A stretch of 64,000 nucleotides of DNA from Ruegeria spongiae (GTDB taxonomy: Bacteria; Pseudomonadota; Alphaproteobacteria; Rhodobacterales; Rhodobacteraceae): positions 1-64,000 of the forward strand of contig NZ_JAMFMB010000010.1 in NCBI RefSeq assembly GCF_023502395.1, given 5' to 3'. Positions 33,995 to 42,686 of this stretch are shown piece by piece. Both the position numbers and the translations under genes were made by a program. The notes under the pieces were generated by a model. It saw nothing but the letters and a program-made list of their open reading frames with translations, was not told the origin of the DNA and did no database searches. The first letter of the stretch is position 1; the number at the start of each line of letters is the position of its first letter.

Positions 33995-34774
33995 TCAAGC
34001 GGCTTGGTCCTGTGGGTAGTCGGACGGGCAGAACCCGCCGATCCTCTGGGTCAGATCAAGCGCTGCGGCTTTCAGTTCGCGACGTATTCTTGATTTCAAT
34101 TCGGGCGTCATGCGGGACATCGGCGCGGCCACGGCCAGCGCGCCTATGGGGCGCTGATCGGGGCCAAAAATCGGTGCGGCGTGGGAATGGACATCGGCCT
34201 CGAACCCGCCGATGGATTCGGCAATGCCCAAGGCGCGCGCCTGTGCCAGCGCCATACGCAATTTCTGCGGGTCGGTCTGCGTCTGGGGCGTGTGCACCGC
34301 AAGCGGTTCCGAGAGGATCTGGTCCACAAAACCATCCTCGGCAAAGCTCAGGAAGGCCAGCCCCGACCCAGTGCCATGAAAGGACAGGATCTCGGCGTCC
34401 TCCATGGTGACGCGGGTGCCGTGCTGCGGGCTGTAAGCATGGGTGAGCGTGTTCAACTGACGGCCCTGCACGATGGACATATGCGCGGTTTCGCCGGTGC
34501 TCTCGCAAAGCTGCCGCAGGATATCCTGTGACACGGACAGCAGCGGCACCGTTGCCTCACGCAGGGCGGCGAGACGCAGAACTTCGGGTCCCAGCCGGTA
34601 GGCGCGGTCAGTGCCGATCTGCTCGACGAATCCCTGAGACTGCAATTCGCTCAATAACCGATACACGGTCGCTTTGTTCATTCCAGACAGGCGCGTGAGT
34701 TCACTCAGCCCGATTTCCAATCGGCCATGGTTGAATAAACTTAGCAACGACAGTGCCTTGGAGACTGTGCCCAT
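33995..34774 (-). CDS. IclR-family regulator
   Basis: A 259-residue IclR regulator: N-terminal winged helix (residues 1-65, with LSELTRLSGMNKATVYRLLSEL) and C-terminal GAF-like effector domain (75-250) with GIAESIGGFEADVHSHAAPIF. It is divergent to the tctC gene, with a GGTTC-N7-GAACC dyad between them, and co-transcribed with an aminotransferase. It probably controls both sides in response to the imported substrate; this is inferred. Confidence 0.9.
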   Translation of the reverse strand: MGTVSKALSLLSLFNHGRLEIGLSELTRLSGMNKATVYRLLSELQSQGFVEQIGTDRAYRLGPEVLRLAALREATVPLLSVSQDILRQLCESTGETAHMSIVQGRQLNTLTHAYSPQHGTRVTMEDAEILSFHGTGSGLAFLSFAEDGFVDQILSEPLAVHTPQTQTDPQKLRMALAQARALGIAESIGGFEADVHSHAAPIFGPDQRPIGALAVAAPMSRMTPELKSRIRRELKAAALDLTQRIGGFCPSDYPQDQAA

Positions 34775-34849
34775 TTCCGGGAATTACCCTTTGACGTTCC
34801 GGTTCCATCCTTTGGCCAGGGCGTTCAACCCCCGCCGGTGCAGAAAGTG

Positions 34850-34910
34850 TTGACAGAGGAGGGGGTGGCCTGTCAATCTAAATTCAAACCAACGGTTCGA
34901 ATAATGAACC
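34850..34910 (+). promoter_or_regulatory. Candidate tctC promoter with GGTTC-N7-GAACC dyad
   Basis: A TTGACA hexamer at 34850-34855 could serve as a -35 box, but the -10 region (near 34873-34880) is poor. Downstream, GGTTC (34894-34898) and GAACC (34906-34910) form an inverted repeat 31 bases before the tctC ATG. The placement suits an operator for the divergent IclR regulator. Confidence 0.4.
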
Positions 34911-34941
34911 AATAACGTCTCAACAGGACCCGGAGGTAACC

Positions 34942-35880
34942 ATGACTTTCAAGACCAAGATCGCGAGCGCGGCGGCGGCCCTTGCCCTGACGGCAGGGGC
35001 GGCGCTGGCCGAATATCCGGAAAAGCCGGTCAACTTCATCGTGCCCTGGCCTCCGGGCGATCTGGAAGATGTGCTGACCCGCATGATCGCGGAGGATTTT
35101 CAGGAGAAATACGGCGTTGCCGCTGCGGTGGTGAACAAGCCCGGCGGCGGCGGTGGTCCGTTCCCCGGTGCTATCGAGGTCGCGAACGCTCCGGCCGATG
35201 GCTATACAATCGGGTCCTTCGTAATCGGTGTGCCGGTGATGGGACATCAGATCGACATCGCGCCGCTCACGCCCGAGAAATTCGACCCGCTGGGCATCTT
35301 CCTGACCTATCCTTTCGTGATCGCCACCAGCGCCGACGCGCCCTATAGCTCGATGGAAGAACTGGCCGCTTACGCCAAGGAAAACGACGTGGCGCTGGGC
35401 CATTTCGGAGACGTGCTGACGCCCACGCAGGTGACCAAGGCATTCGCCAAGAATGCGGGTTTCGAATGGGGCTCGGACGCGGCCTTTGATGCGCTGGATT
35501 GCAATACGTTGGCTTCGGGCGACGCGGATGTGATCAACACCACGCTGCAGCTGATCCTGCCCTGCCTGGACAGCGTCAAGGTTCTGACCGCTATCACCGA
35601 TGAGCGGATCCCGCTGGTGCCCGACGCGCCCGCGATCGGAGAGCTGGACGAAGGGCTGAACATCGCGCTCTGGAATGGTCTCTTCGTGACCAAGGACACC
35701 CCGCAGGATGTGCGCGACAAGATCATCGAGGTGGCAAAGGAAACGGTCACCAGTGAGCGCGCCCAGAAGGTTGCGGCGGAAACCGGCGCGCTGGTCTATT
35801 GGCAGGGCGCCGATGACAGCACGACGCGCATTTCCAACGATATCGATACGATGGGCCGGATCGGTCAGATCCTCCAGTAA
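34942..35880 (+). CDS. tctC: Tripartite tricarboxylate transporter binding protein (TctC)
   Basis: A 312-residue periplasmic binding protein of the Bug/TctC family. A signal peptide ends near residue 23 (AGAALAEYPEKPV). The canonical start of the mature domain, NFIVPWPPGDLEDVLTRMIAE, resembles Bug proteins, which normally have PGG/A at this turn. CGGAGG precedes the ATG. It is the first gene of tctC-tctB-tctA. Bug proteins bind carboxylates of many kinds, so the substrate is open. A strong hairpin follows the stop. Confidence 0.9.
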   Translation: MTFKTKIASAAAALALTAGAALAEYPEKPVNFIVPWPPGDLEDVLTRMIAEDFQEKYGVAAAVVNKPGGGGGPFPGAIEVANAPADGYTIGSFVIGVPVMGHQIDIAPLTPEKFDPLGIFLTYPFVIATSADAPYSSMEELAAYAKENDVALGHFGDVLTPTQVTKAFAKNAGFEWGSDAAFDALDCNTLASGDADVINTTLQLILPCLDSVKVLTAITDERIPLVPDAPAIGELDEGLNIALWNGLFVTKDTPQDVRDKIIEVAKETVTSERAQKVAAETGALVYWQGADDSTTRISNDIDTMGRIGQILQ

Positions 35881-35887
35881 CCCTATC

Positions 35888-35910
35888 GGGCGGGCCGGGT
35901 TGGCCCGTCC
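35888..35910 (+). other. GC hairpin between tctC and tctB
   Basis: GGGCGGGCC (35888-35896) and GGCCCGTCC (35902-35910) pair over nine positions with one G-U and a 5-base loop. There is no U-tract. It mirrors the hairpin after dctP, and probably protects tctC mRNA and keeps binding protein in excess over permease. Confidence 0.6.
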
Positions 35911-35933
35911 CACAAGCAGGGGCGCAGTCTCTC

Positions 35934-36464
35934 ATGACATCCGAACGTGAACGCCGTTTCGTCGGCCCCCGGCGCGGTCAGTTGATCTTTGCCCTGGGGT
36001 TTGTTGGCCTGTCGGTCTTGCTGATCAGTCAGATCACCACGCAGACCCAATGGGTGGAAAGGTCGAAGTTGTTCGCGCAACCCCGGTTCTGGCCCGGCGT
36101 GGGTCTTTTGGGGATGGTCGGGCTTGCGGGCCTGCACCTCTATCGGCTGCCGTGGTGGCGCAATACCCGCTATGACTGGTGGGAAGCGCGCAAATGGCTG
36201 ACCGTGCTGGAATATACCGGTTGGTTCATGGGGTATGTGCTGCTGGTGCCGGTCTTGGGCTATCTGCCAGTCAGCCTGGTTTTTGTGCCCGCGCTGGCCT
36301 GGCGCATGGGCTATCGCGACAGGCGGATGATGTGGATCAGCGTCGGGTTTGCCTTAGCCGTGGTGATCCTGTTCAAGTCGCTGCTGGGCGTCAAAATCCC
36401 CGGCGGCGCGATCTATGAATACCTCCCCGGTGCGCTTCGCAGCTTCTTTATTCTGTATCTCTGA
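35934..36464 (+). CDS. tctB: Tripartite tricarboxylate transporter TctB
   Basis: A 176-residue small membrane subunit with four predicted helices, at about residues 15-32, 55-75, 95-130 and 140-160. The order after tctC and before tctA, together with size and hydropathy, identify it. TctB sequences are poorly conserved, so the call rests largely on context. It overlaps tctA by one base. Confidence 0.87.
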   Translation: MTSERERRFVGPRRGQLIFALGFVGLSVLLISQITTQTQWVERSKLFAQPRFWPGVGLLGMVGLAGLHLYRLPWWRNTRYDWWEARKWLTVLEYTGWFMGYVLLVPVLGYLPVSLVFVPALAWRMGYRDRRMMWISVGFALAVVILFKSLLGVKIPGGAIYEYLPGALRSFFILYL

Positions 36465-38083
36465 TGGATCTTATCCTGTCCGCCATAGACATCCTGATGC
36501 GCTGGGACGTGGCGCTGGCCCTGCTGGCAGGGTCGGTGGGGGGCGTGCTGATCGGTGCCATTCCCGGCGTTGGCCCTGCCGTGGCCATCGCGATCCTGCT
36601 GCCCGCCACTTTTTCCATGGACCCGATTGTCGGGCTGACCGTGCTGCTGGGGATTTATGGCAGTTCGATGTATGGCGGCTCGATCCCTGCCATCCTGATC
36701 AACACGCCGGGCACGGCGGTCAATGCGCTGACCACCTATGACGGCTATCCGATGACCGCGCGCGGAGAGCCGCGCCGCGCCCTGTCGCTGGCCTATTCAG
36801 CGTCTTTCTTTGGCGGTATTTTCTCGGTGCTCTGCCTGATCCTCTTCGCGCCGGTATTGGCGAAAATCGCACCGATGTTCGGCTCGCGCGAGATCTTCCT
36901 TGCGGCGCTTCTGGGCATCCTGCTGGTGGTGGTTGCCCATCGGGGCCAATCACTGATCGCCGGTGCGCTGGCCTGTTTTGGCATCTTTCTACAAACCATC
37001 GGGCTGGAGCCGGTCAAATACACCTCGCGCTACACATTCGATCAAACGTTCCTGTCGGGCGGCATCAACCTGATCGTGGTGGTTCTGGGGCTGTTTGCGC
37101 TGAGCCAGGCCTTTGTGCTGCTCACTTCGGATGACGAGAAAATCCGCCTCACCAAGCTGCACGGCGGTATGTTTCAGGGGATGCGGGAACTGACGCGGCA
37201 CCCGCGCGTCGCCAGTGTCTCGGCCAGTTTCGGCGTGCTGATGGGGATGATCCCCGGCGTCGGTGAATTCACCGCGCAGTTCATGTCCTACACCTATGCG
37301 CAGAAAACCTCGAAACGCCCACAGGATTTCGGAAATGGTTCGTCGGAGGGGCTGATCGCGGCGGAAACCGCCAACAACGCCGTGCCTGCCGCCGCCATGG
37401 TACCGCTGCTGGCGCTGGGTATTCCGGGCGAGGCGTTGACGGCGATGATGCTGAGCGTGTTTTACGTGCATAACGTGGTGCCGGGACCGGGGCTGTTCCA
37501 GAACCAGATGGATTTCGTGGTGGCGCTGTATCTGGCGCTGCTCATTCTCAATGTGCTGGTGTTGGCCTTCTTGCTGGTGGCGACCAAATCGCTGATCCAG
37601 GTGGTCCGCATCCCGAACCGGTTCCTGGGCGTCTGCATCCTGACGCTCAGCTTTGTGGGGGTCTATTCCTTGCGGAACTCGGTGATCGACTGCATCCTCG
37701 CCGCGATCTTCGGCGTGGTCGGCTATGTCCTCAAACGACTGTCCCTGCCTGCGGTGCCGATCATCCTCGGCATGGTTCTGGGCGGGATCATGGAGGTCAA
37801 GCTGCGCGCCGGCATGGCACGGGTGAAAGAGCCGCTGGATTTCATCGACCGCCCCGTCGCTTTCATCCTGTTTCTACTCATCATCATCGTTCTGCTGGTC
37901 CACATCATCCGCGTGCTGAAGGACCGCAAGGAACTGAAGGAGGCCGAATGGCAGACCAAAACAGCATCGACGCGCTTCGGTGGGCTCCTGTGGCGCCGCA
38001 GAAACTCTTTCTTGAAGGATCATGGCAAGAAGGTACGGGCGCGCCACTCGAAGTTACTTCGCCGATTGACGGATCTGTTCTGA
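36464..38083 (+). CDS. tctA: Tripartite tricarboxylate transporter TctA, with extended tail
   Basis: A 539-residue large permease with about 12 membrane segments. The signature GAIPGVGPAVAIAILLPATF is at residues 27-46 and its inverted-repeat counterpart, GMIPGVGEFTAQFMSY, near 260. Residues 1 to about 494 look like a complete TctA. The last 45 residues are highly basic, carry no family features and are read in a different frame from the aldehyde dehydrogenase gene, which they overlap by 136 bases. Most relatives should stop near the ALDH start, so a lost stop codon is likely. Confidence 0.9.
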   Translation: MDLILSAIDILMRWDVALALLAGSVGGVLIGAIPGVGPAVAIAILLPATFSMDPIVGLTVLLGIYGSSMYGGSIPAILINTPGTAVNALTTYDGYPMTARGEPRRALSLAYSASFFGGIFSVLCLILFAPVLAKIAPMFGSREIFLAALLGILLVVVAHRGQSLIAGALACFGIFLQTIGLEPVKYTSRYTFDQTFLSGGINLIVVVLGLFALSQAFVLLTSDDEKIRLTKLHGGMFQGMRELTRHPRVASVSASFGVLMGMIPGVGEFTAQFMSYTYAQKTSKRPQDFGNGSSEGLIAAETANNAVPAAAMVPLLALGIPGEALTAMMLSVFYVHNVVPGPGLFQNQMDFVVALYLALLILNVLVLAFLLVATKSLIQVVRIPNRFLGVCILTLSFVGVYSLRNSVIDCILAAIFGVVGYVLKRLSLPAVPIILGMVLGGIMEVKLRAGMARVKEPLDFIDRPVAFILFLLIIIVLLVHIIRVLKDRKELKEAEWQTKTASTRFGGLLWRRRNSFLKDHGKKVRARHSKLLRRLTDLF

Positions 38084-39432
38084 CCACGCTTTCGGGCGCG
38101 TCCGGGCGGGATGTGGAGCGCGCAGTGGCCTCGGCGCGCGCCGCCTTTGAGGATGGGCGCTGGTCACGGCTGGCGCCTGCCGCCCGCAAGAAGGTGCTGC
38201 ACAAGATCGCCGACCGGATCGAGGCTGAGGCGCTGGAACTGGCGGTGCTTGGCGTGCGTGACAATGGCACAGAGTTCACCATGGCCCTCAAGGCCGAACC
38301 CGGATCGGCGGCGGGCACGTTCCGCTATTATGCCGAGGCATTGGACAAGCTCGCGGGCGAGGTCGCGCCCACTGCGCCGGACGTGTTGGGGTTGGTGCAT
38401 CGGGTGCCGGTCGGCGTGGTGGCGGCCATCGTGCCGTGGAACTTCCCGCTGATGATCGGCGCGTGGAAACTTGCGCCCGCCTTGGCGATGGGCAATTCGG
38501 TGGTGCTGAAACCGGCTGAAACGGCCTCGTTGTCATTGTTGCGGCTGGCCGAGATCTGCGCCGAATGCGGCTTGCCCGACGGGGTGCTGAACGTGGCCAC
38601 TGGCACCGGGGGGGAGACCGGCGCGGCGCTGTCGCGCTCGATGGGCGTGGATGTGCTCACCTTCACCGGATCAGGAGAAACGGGCCGGCGTTTGATGGAG
38701 GCTTCGGCGCAATCGAACCTCAAGCGCATCTATCTGGAGTTGGGGGGGAAATCGCCCAATATCGTGTTTGCGGATTCGCCTGATCTGGCCAAGGCGGCCA
38801 AAGTGTCGGCCATGGGCATTTTCCGCAATTCCGGGCAGGTCTGCGTGGCAGGCTCGCGCCTGTTGGTCGAGGCATCGGTTCATGACGAATTTGTCGATCT
38901 GCTGAAAGCCGAGGCCCAGGCGTTGCGCGTCGGCGACCCGCTCGACCTGAACAGCCAGATCGGCGCGGTCAATTCCGACGCGCAGTTGGCCCGCAACCTC
39001 TCCTTCATGGAAATGGCACAGGCAGAAGGCGGCCGTATCCTCACCGGAGGCGCGCGGATTCTGACCGAGACGGGAGGCACCTATATGGCGCCGACCATCG
39101 TGACCCATGTGATGCCGGACGCGGTGCTATTCCAGCGCGAGGTCTTTGGCCCGGTCCTGTCGGTCACCAAATTCGAGACCGAGGACGAGGCGCTGCGCCT
39201 TGCCAATGCCACCGATTTCGGGCTGGCCTCGGGTGTCTGGACCTCGGACCTCGGCCGGGCGCATCGCATGGTGGCGGGCATTCGGGCAGGCGTCGTGCAT
39301 GTGAACACCTATGGCGGGGCGGATAATACCGTGCCTCTGGGCGGTGTCGGGCAATCCGGCAACGGGCATGACAAGTCCCTGCATGCGCTGGATAAATTCG
39401 TGGATCTCAAGACCGCATGGATACAGTTGTGA
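37948..39432 (+). CDS. Aldehyde dehydrogenase, PuuC-like
   Basis: A 494-residue NAD(P)-dependent aldehyde dehydrogenase. N165 (PWNFPL), E265 (LELGGKSP) and catalytic C299 (NSGQVCVAG) are all present. It resembles gamma-glutamyl-gamma-aminobutyraldehyde and betaine-aldehyde dehydrogenases. An AAGGAGG site sits inside the tctA end. Together with the glutamine-synthetase-like ligase and class I amidotransferase nearby, it fits oxidation of an amine-derived aldehyde; that link is inferred. Confidence 0.9.
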   Translation: MADQNSIDALRWAPVAPQKLFLEGSWQEGTGAPLEVTSPIDGSVLTTLSGASGRDVERAVASARAAFEDGRWSRLAPAARKKVLHKIADRIEAEALELAVLGVRDNGTEFTMALKAEPGSAAGTFRYYAEALDKLAGEVAPTAPDVLGLVHRVPVGVVAAIVPWNFPLMIGAWKLAPALAMGNSVVLKPAETASLSLLRLAEICAECGLPDGVLNVATGTGGETGAALSRSMGVDVLTFTGSGETGRRLMEASAQSNLKRIYLELGGKSPNIVFADSPDLAKAAKVSAMGIFRNSGQVCVAGSRLLVEASVHDEFVDLLKAEAQALRVGDPLDLNSQIGAVNSDAQLARNLSFMEMAQAEGGRILTGGARILTETGGTYMAPTIVTHVMPDAVLFQREVFGPVLSVTKFETEDEALRLANATDFGLASGVWTSDLGRAHRMVAGIRAGVVHVNTYGGADNTVPLGGVGQSGNGHDKSLHALDKFVDLKTAWIQL

Positions 39433-39440
39433 GGGATGAC

Positions 39441-40670
39441 ATGAAAACGATACTGGTCGCTGGCACCTATGACACCAAGGATGAGGAACTGCATTACATC
39501 GCTGAGGTGATCGGCGGGCAGGGCGGCAATGTGTTGTCGATGGATGTCAGCGTGCTTGGCGACCCCTCGCAGCCCACGGATGTCTCCAAACACGCGGTGG
39601 CCGAGGCGGGTGGTAGCTCCATTCAGGCCGCCATCGCATCGGGTGATGAAAATACCGCGATGCAGATCATGGCCAAGGGGGCCGCCGCCAAGGCGCTGGA
39701 GCTTTATCGGGCGGGCCGCATCGACGGGGTGATCGTGCTGGGCGGCACCATGGGCACCGATCTGGCGCTGGATCTGTGCGCGGCTCTGCCGGTGGGTGTG
39801 CCGAAATACATCGTCTCGACCGTGTCTTTCTCGCCTTTGATGCCGCCGGAACGGCTGCCCGCGGATGTTCAGATGATCCTGTGGGCGGGCGGGCTTTATG
39901 GGCTGAACTCGATTTGCAAGGCATCGCTTTCCCAAGCCGCAGGCGCGGTTTTGGGTGCGGCCCAAGCGGTGGAACCGCCCAAACGCGACCGGCCCCTGAT
40001 CGGCATGACCAGCTTTGGCAAGACCGTGCTGCGCTACATGGTGACGCTGAAACCGGCGCTGGAGGCGCGCGGGTTTGAGGTCGCGGTGTTCCACGCCACC
40101 GGCATGGGCGGGCGGGCGTTCGAAAGCCTGGCGGCGGAGGGTGCGTTTGCCGCCGTCATGGATTTCGCCCCGCAGGAGGTGTCCAATCACCTGTTCGGCG
40201 GGCTATCGGCGGGTGAGGACCGGATGACCAATGCAGGCCGCGCGGGTATTCCACAACTGGTGGCGCCGGGTTGCTATGATCTGGTTGATATTGTCGGGTG
40301 GCAACCCTTGCCGGAAGCCTTCCGTGATCGCCCGGTCCATGCCCATAACCGGTTGCTGACCTCGGCGGTGCTGAACGCTGAGGAGCGGCGGCAGGTGGCG
40401 CGGGCACTGTCGGAGAAACTGGCGCAGGCAACCGCGCCGGTGGCTTTCCTGCTGCCGCGCGGCGGCTGCAACGAATGGGATCGCCCCGGTGGTGATTTGC
40501 ACGATGCCCGAGGGCTTGCCGCCTTCTGCTCCGAGATTGAGACGGCGCTGCCGGACAATGCCGAGCTGCATGCCCTGGACGCACATATCAATGACGACGC
40601 CTTCAGCGCGCGCGTTCTGGAGGTATTCGACGATTGGGTGGCGCGTGGCGTGATCGCCGCTCAGGCATAG
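39441..40670 (+). CDS. UPF0261/Tm-1-like ATP-binding protein
   Basis: A 409-residue protein of the UPF0261 group, related to the N-terminal domain of the tomato Tm-1 resistance protein. The nucleotide-binding N-terminus has ILVAGTYDTKDEELHYIAE, then a glycine-rich GVIVLGGTMGTDLAL. The C-terminal half has LLPRGGCNEWDRPGGDLHD. Its enzymatic role is not established. It is 8 bases after the ALDH gene with a GAGGG site; an in-frame ATG eight codons upstream lies inside the ALDH end. It converges with rpe, overlapping by 10 bases. Confidence 0.87.
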   Translation: MKTILVAGTYDTKDEELHYIAEVIGGQGGNVLSMDVSVLGDPSQPTDVSKHAVAEAGGSSIQAAIASGDENTAMQIMAKGAAAKALELYRAGRIDGVIVLGGTMGTDLALDLCAALPVGVPKYIVSTVSFSPLMPPERLPADVQMILWAGGLYGLNSICKASLSQAAGAVLGAAQAVEPPKRDRPLIGMTSFGKTVLRYMVTLKPALEARGFEVAVFHATGMGGRAFESLAAEGAFAAVMDFAPQEVSNHLFGGLSAGEDRMTNAGRAGIPQLVAPGCYDLVDIVGWQPLPEAFRDRPVHAHNRLLTSAVLNAEERRQVARALSEKLAQATAPVAFLLPRGGCNEWDRPGGDLHDARGLAAFCSEIETALPDNAELHALDAHINDDAFSARVLEVFDDWVARGVIAAQA

Positions 40671-41350
40671 ACCCCTGCGGCGGCGGCGCGGATATTGCGG
40701 ATGTTTTCTCCGTACCCCTCGGGCGCGCTGACCGAGCCGCCCCGGAACACCGCTGATCCGGCCACCAGCACATCAGCCCCGGACTGAGCCACCAGCGGCG
40801 CGGTGTTCACGTCGACGCCGCCATCGATTTCGATATGCACCGGGCGGTCGCCGATCATGGCGCGCAAGGCGCGGATCTTGTTGCTCATGTCGATGAATTT
40901 CTGCCCGCCAAAGCCGGGGTTCACCGTCATCACGCAGATCAGATCGGTGAGGTCCAGCAGCTCTGCCACCGCGTCAGCCGGGGTGCCGGGGTTGAGCGCG
41001 ACACCCGCCTTGGCCCCGGTTGCCCGGATCGCTTGCAGGGTGCGGTGGATATGCGGTCCGGCCTCGACATGGGCGGTGATCACATCAGCGCCCGCCTGCG
41101 CGAAAGCGTCGATATAGGGATCGACCGGGGCGATCATCAGATGCACGTCCATCACGCCCTTGATGTGCTTGCGGATGGCCGCACAGGTGGCCGGCCCAAA
41201 GGTGATGTTGGGCACGAAATGCCCGTCCATCACATCCACATGCACCCAATCGGCGCCCTGCGCCTCGATCGCCTCGCATTCGGCCCCGAAATTGGCGAAA
41301 TTAGCGGCGAGGATCGACGGGGCGATCTTGATGTTGCGGTCAAAGCTCAT
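40661..41350 (-). CDS. rpe: Ribulose-phosphate 3-epimerase
   Basis: A 229-residue TIM-barrel epimerase interconverting ribulose-5-phosphate and xylulose-5-phosphate. Metal and catalytic residues are visible in IAPSILAANFANFG, HVDVMDGHFVPN, DVHLMI and HIEIDGGV, and the phosphate loop in VMTVNPGFGGQKFI. The length is typical. A GAGGTG site precedes the start chosen. It is a housekeeping gene of the pentose phosphate and Calvin cycles, flanked by catabolic and glycan loci. Confidence 0.96.
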   Translation of the reverse strand: MSFDRNIKIAPSILAANFANFGAECEAIEAQGADWVHVDVMDGHFVPNITFGPATCAAIRKHIKGVMDVHLMIAPVDPYIDAFAQAGADVITAHVEAGPHIHRTLQAIRATGAKAGVALNPGTPADAVAELLDLTDLICVMTVNPGFGGQKFIDMSNKIRALRAMIGDRPVHIEIDGGVDVNTAPLVAQSGADVLVAGSAVFRGGSVSAPEGYGENIRNIRAAAAGVYA

Positions 41351-41443
41351 GGCGGCACCTCGGGATCTGGGGCATCTGGATTTGGCAGGCATATATAGGC
41401 TGGCTGGGCGCGGCGATAGGGGTAGGCCGGGAATTTGTCGTGC

Positions 41444-41920
41444 TCAGGCCCGGTAGAACAGATAGCGGTCCTTGGCGATCGTGTCGGGGCCGCTGATCTG
41501 CTCGAACCCCACCAGCGGCTGGCCCGAGACCAGCAATGCGCCGGGGGCCATAATCTTGGCGATCAGCGGGCTGAGGCGGGCGGCCTCGGCCACATCGTCT
41601 TTCTTGATCCCGCGCCCGAAATCGTAATGGGCCAGGATGACCTGCACGCCTTCTGCGGCGAGGTGTTGCAGCATCGGTTCAGCCTCGCCCAGCAGGAAAT
41701 CCTCTTCGGGCGGCGTGCAGGAGGGGTGGCAGGCCAGCACCCGGTCCATCACCCGGATGCGGCGGTCGGGCAGGATTTCACGCAGGTGATCATAGGTGCG
41801 GCCATTGCCCAGCCCCATGTCCAGCACCTCGCCGGGCTGGTCCGCGATCTGGGCGGCGGCCCAGTTCAGCCCGTCGCGCTGGGCGCTCAGCCTGCGCAGC
41901 ATCGAATCCAGTCGGCTCAT
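41444..41920 (-). CDS. Small class I SAM-dependent methyltransferase-like protein
   Basis: A 158-residue protein with a Rossmann-type SAM motif near residue 32 (EVLDMGLGNGRTYDHL). It is shorter than most class I methyltransferases and lacks an obvious substrate domain. It is the last gene of the leftward glycan locus, 13 bases after the deacetylase. A role in modifying a sugar or lipid is possible from context only. Confidence 0.75.
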   Translation of the reverse strand: MSRLDSMLRRLSAQRDGLNWAAAQIADQPGEVLDMGLGNGRTYDHLREILPDRRIRVMDRVLACHPSCTPPEEDFLLGEAEPMLQHLAAEGVQVILAHYDFGRGIKKDDVAEAARLSPLIAKIMAPGALLVSGQPLVGFEQISGPDTIAKDRYLFYRA

Positions 41921-41933
41921 GTCTAGGCGTCCT

Positions 41934-42686
41934 TCATTGTCTTGGCATGGTCCATGGCTGGCCGGGACCCCGGATCAGCCGTGTTACCAATTCCTGGGTG
42001 AACTGCCAGATCGCGTCGTCATGGACAAGGTGATGCGTCAGCAGGCCGTAAGGTTCGCCGTTGTCCACGCGCCCCTCGCGCCGGTCCCGCAATTGCGCCG
42101 TGACCTGAGTGATCAGCGTGTTTGCGTTCACCAGCCCGCGCGTGCCGCGCCAGTCGATCGGGTCGAGATGGGTGTTGATCCGCTCCAGACCGGGGGCCGC
42201 ATTCTGCGCATTGCGGGGCATAAAGGTCGATAGCGCGCTGTACCCCAGCCGTGGCAGGCCCGCGATCACCTCCTCCGAGATGCGGTTCCATGGCGGCACA
42301 AACATCGGGATGAGGTCATCCCCGAAGAGATCGCGCATCCGGGTCAGGCCGCGTTGTGCATCATCCAGCGCCAACTCGGCAGACCGGTCGGCGCCAAATT
42401 CGGACTTCTTGCTGTCGGGGTTCTGATGGTTGCGATGCGCCCAGCCATGTACCACGGGGATCAACATCTCGCGATCCCGCGTTACGTCTGCCAATGCGGG
42501 CAGGGCCGGCTCCGGCACCACCGCCAGATGCACCGGCAGGCCGGTTTCAACGGACAGATCGTGCAACCGGTCAAGCGCGGGCGTGGGCGCGGTGGCATCA
42601 TCATCGCGCCACCAGAGCGGCAGGGTCAGGTCCGCCCGCTGCCAAAGAGCCAGTTCGGCGTCAAGCGGGGTCCAGTCCGGGGTCAT
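41934..42686 (-). CDS. Polysaccharide deacetylase family protein
   Basis: A 250-residue NodB-like carbohydrate esterase (CE4-type). The aspartates are in WRDDDA (D28-D30) and the metal histidines in HGWAHRNH (H80, H84, H87). VPPWNRISEEV gives the substrate-groove arginine/tryptophan strand. Such enzymes remove N- or O-acetyl groups from glycans. No signal peptide is apparent, so it may act in the cytoplasm. It overlaps the preceding glycosyltransferase gene by 4 bases. Confidence 0.85.
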   Translation of the reverse strand: MTPDWTPLDAELALWQRADLTLPLWWRDDDATAPTPALDRLHDLSVETGLPVHLAVVPEPALPALADVTRDREMLIPVVHGWAHRNHQNPDSKKSEFGADRSAELALDDAQRGLTRMRDLFGDDLIPMFVPPWNRISEEVIAGLPRLGYSALSTFMPRNAQNAAPGLERINTHLDPIDWRGTRGLVNANTLITQVTAQLRDRREGRVDNGEPYGLLTHHLVHDDAIWQFTQELVTRLIRGPGQPWTMPRQ

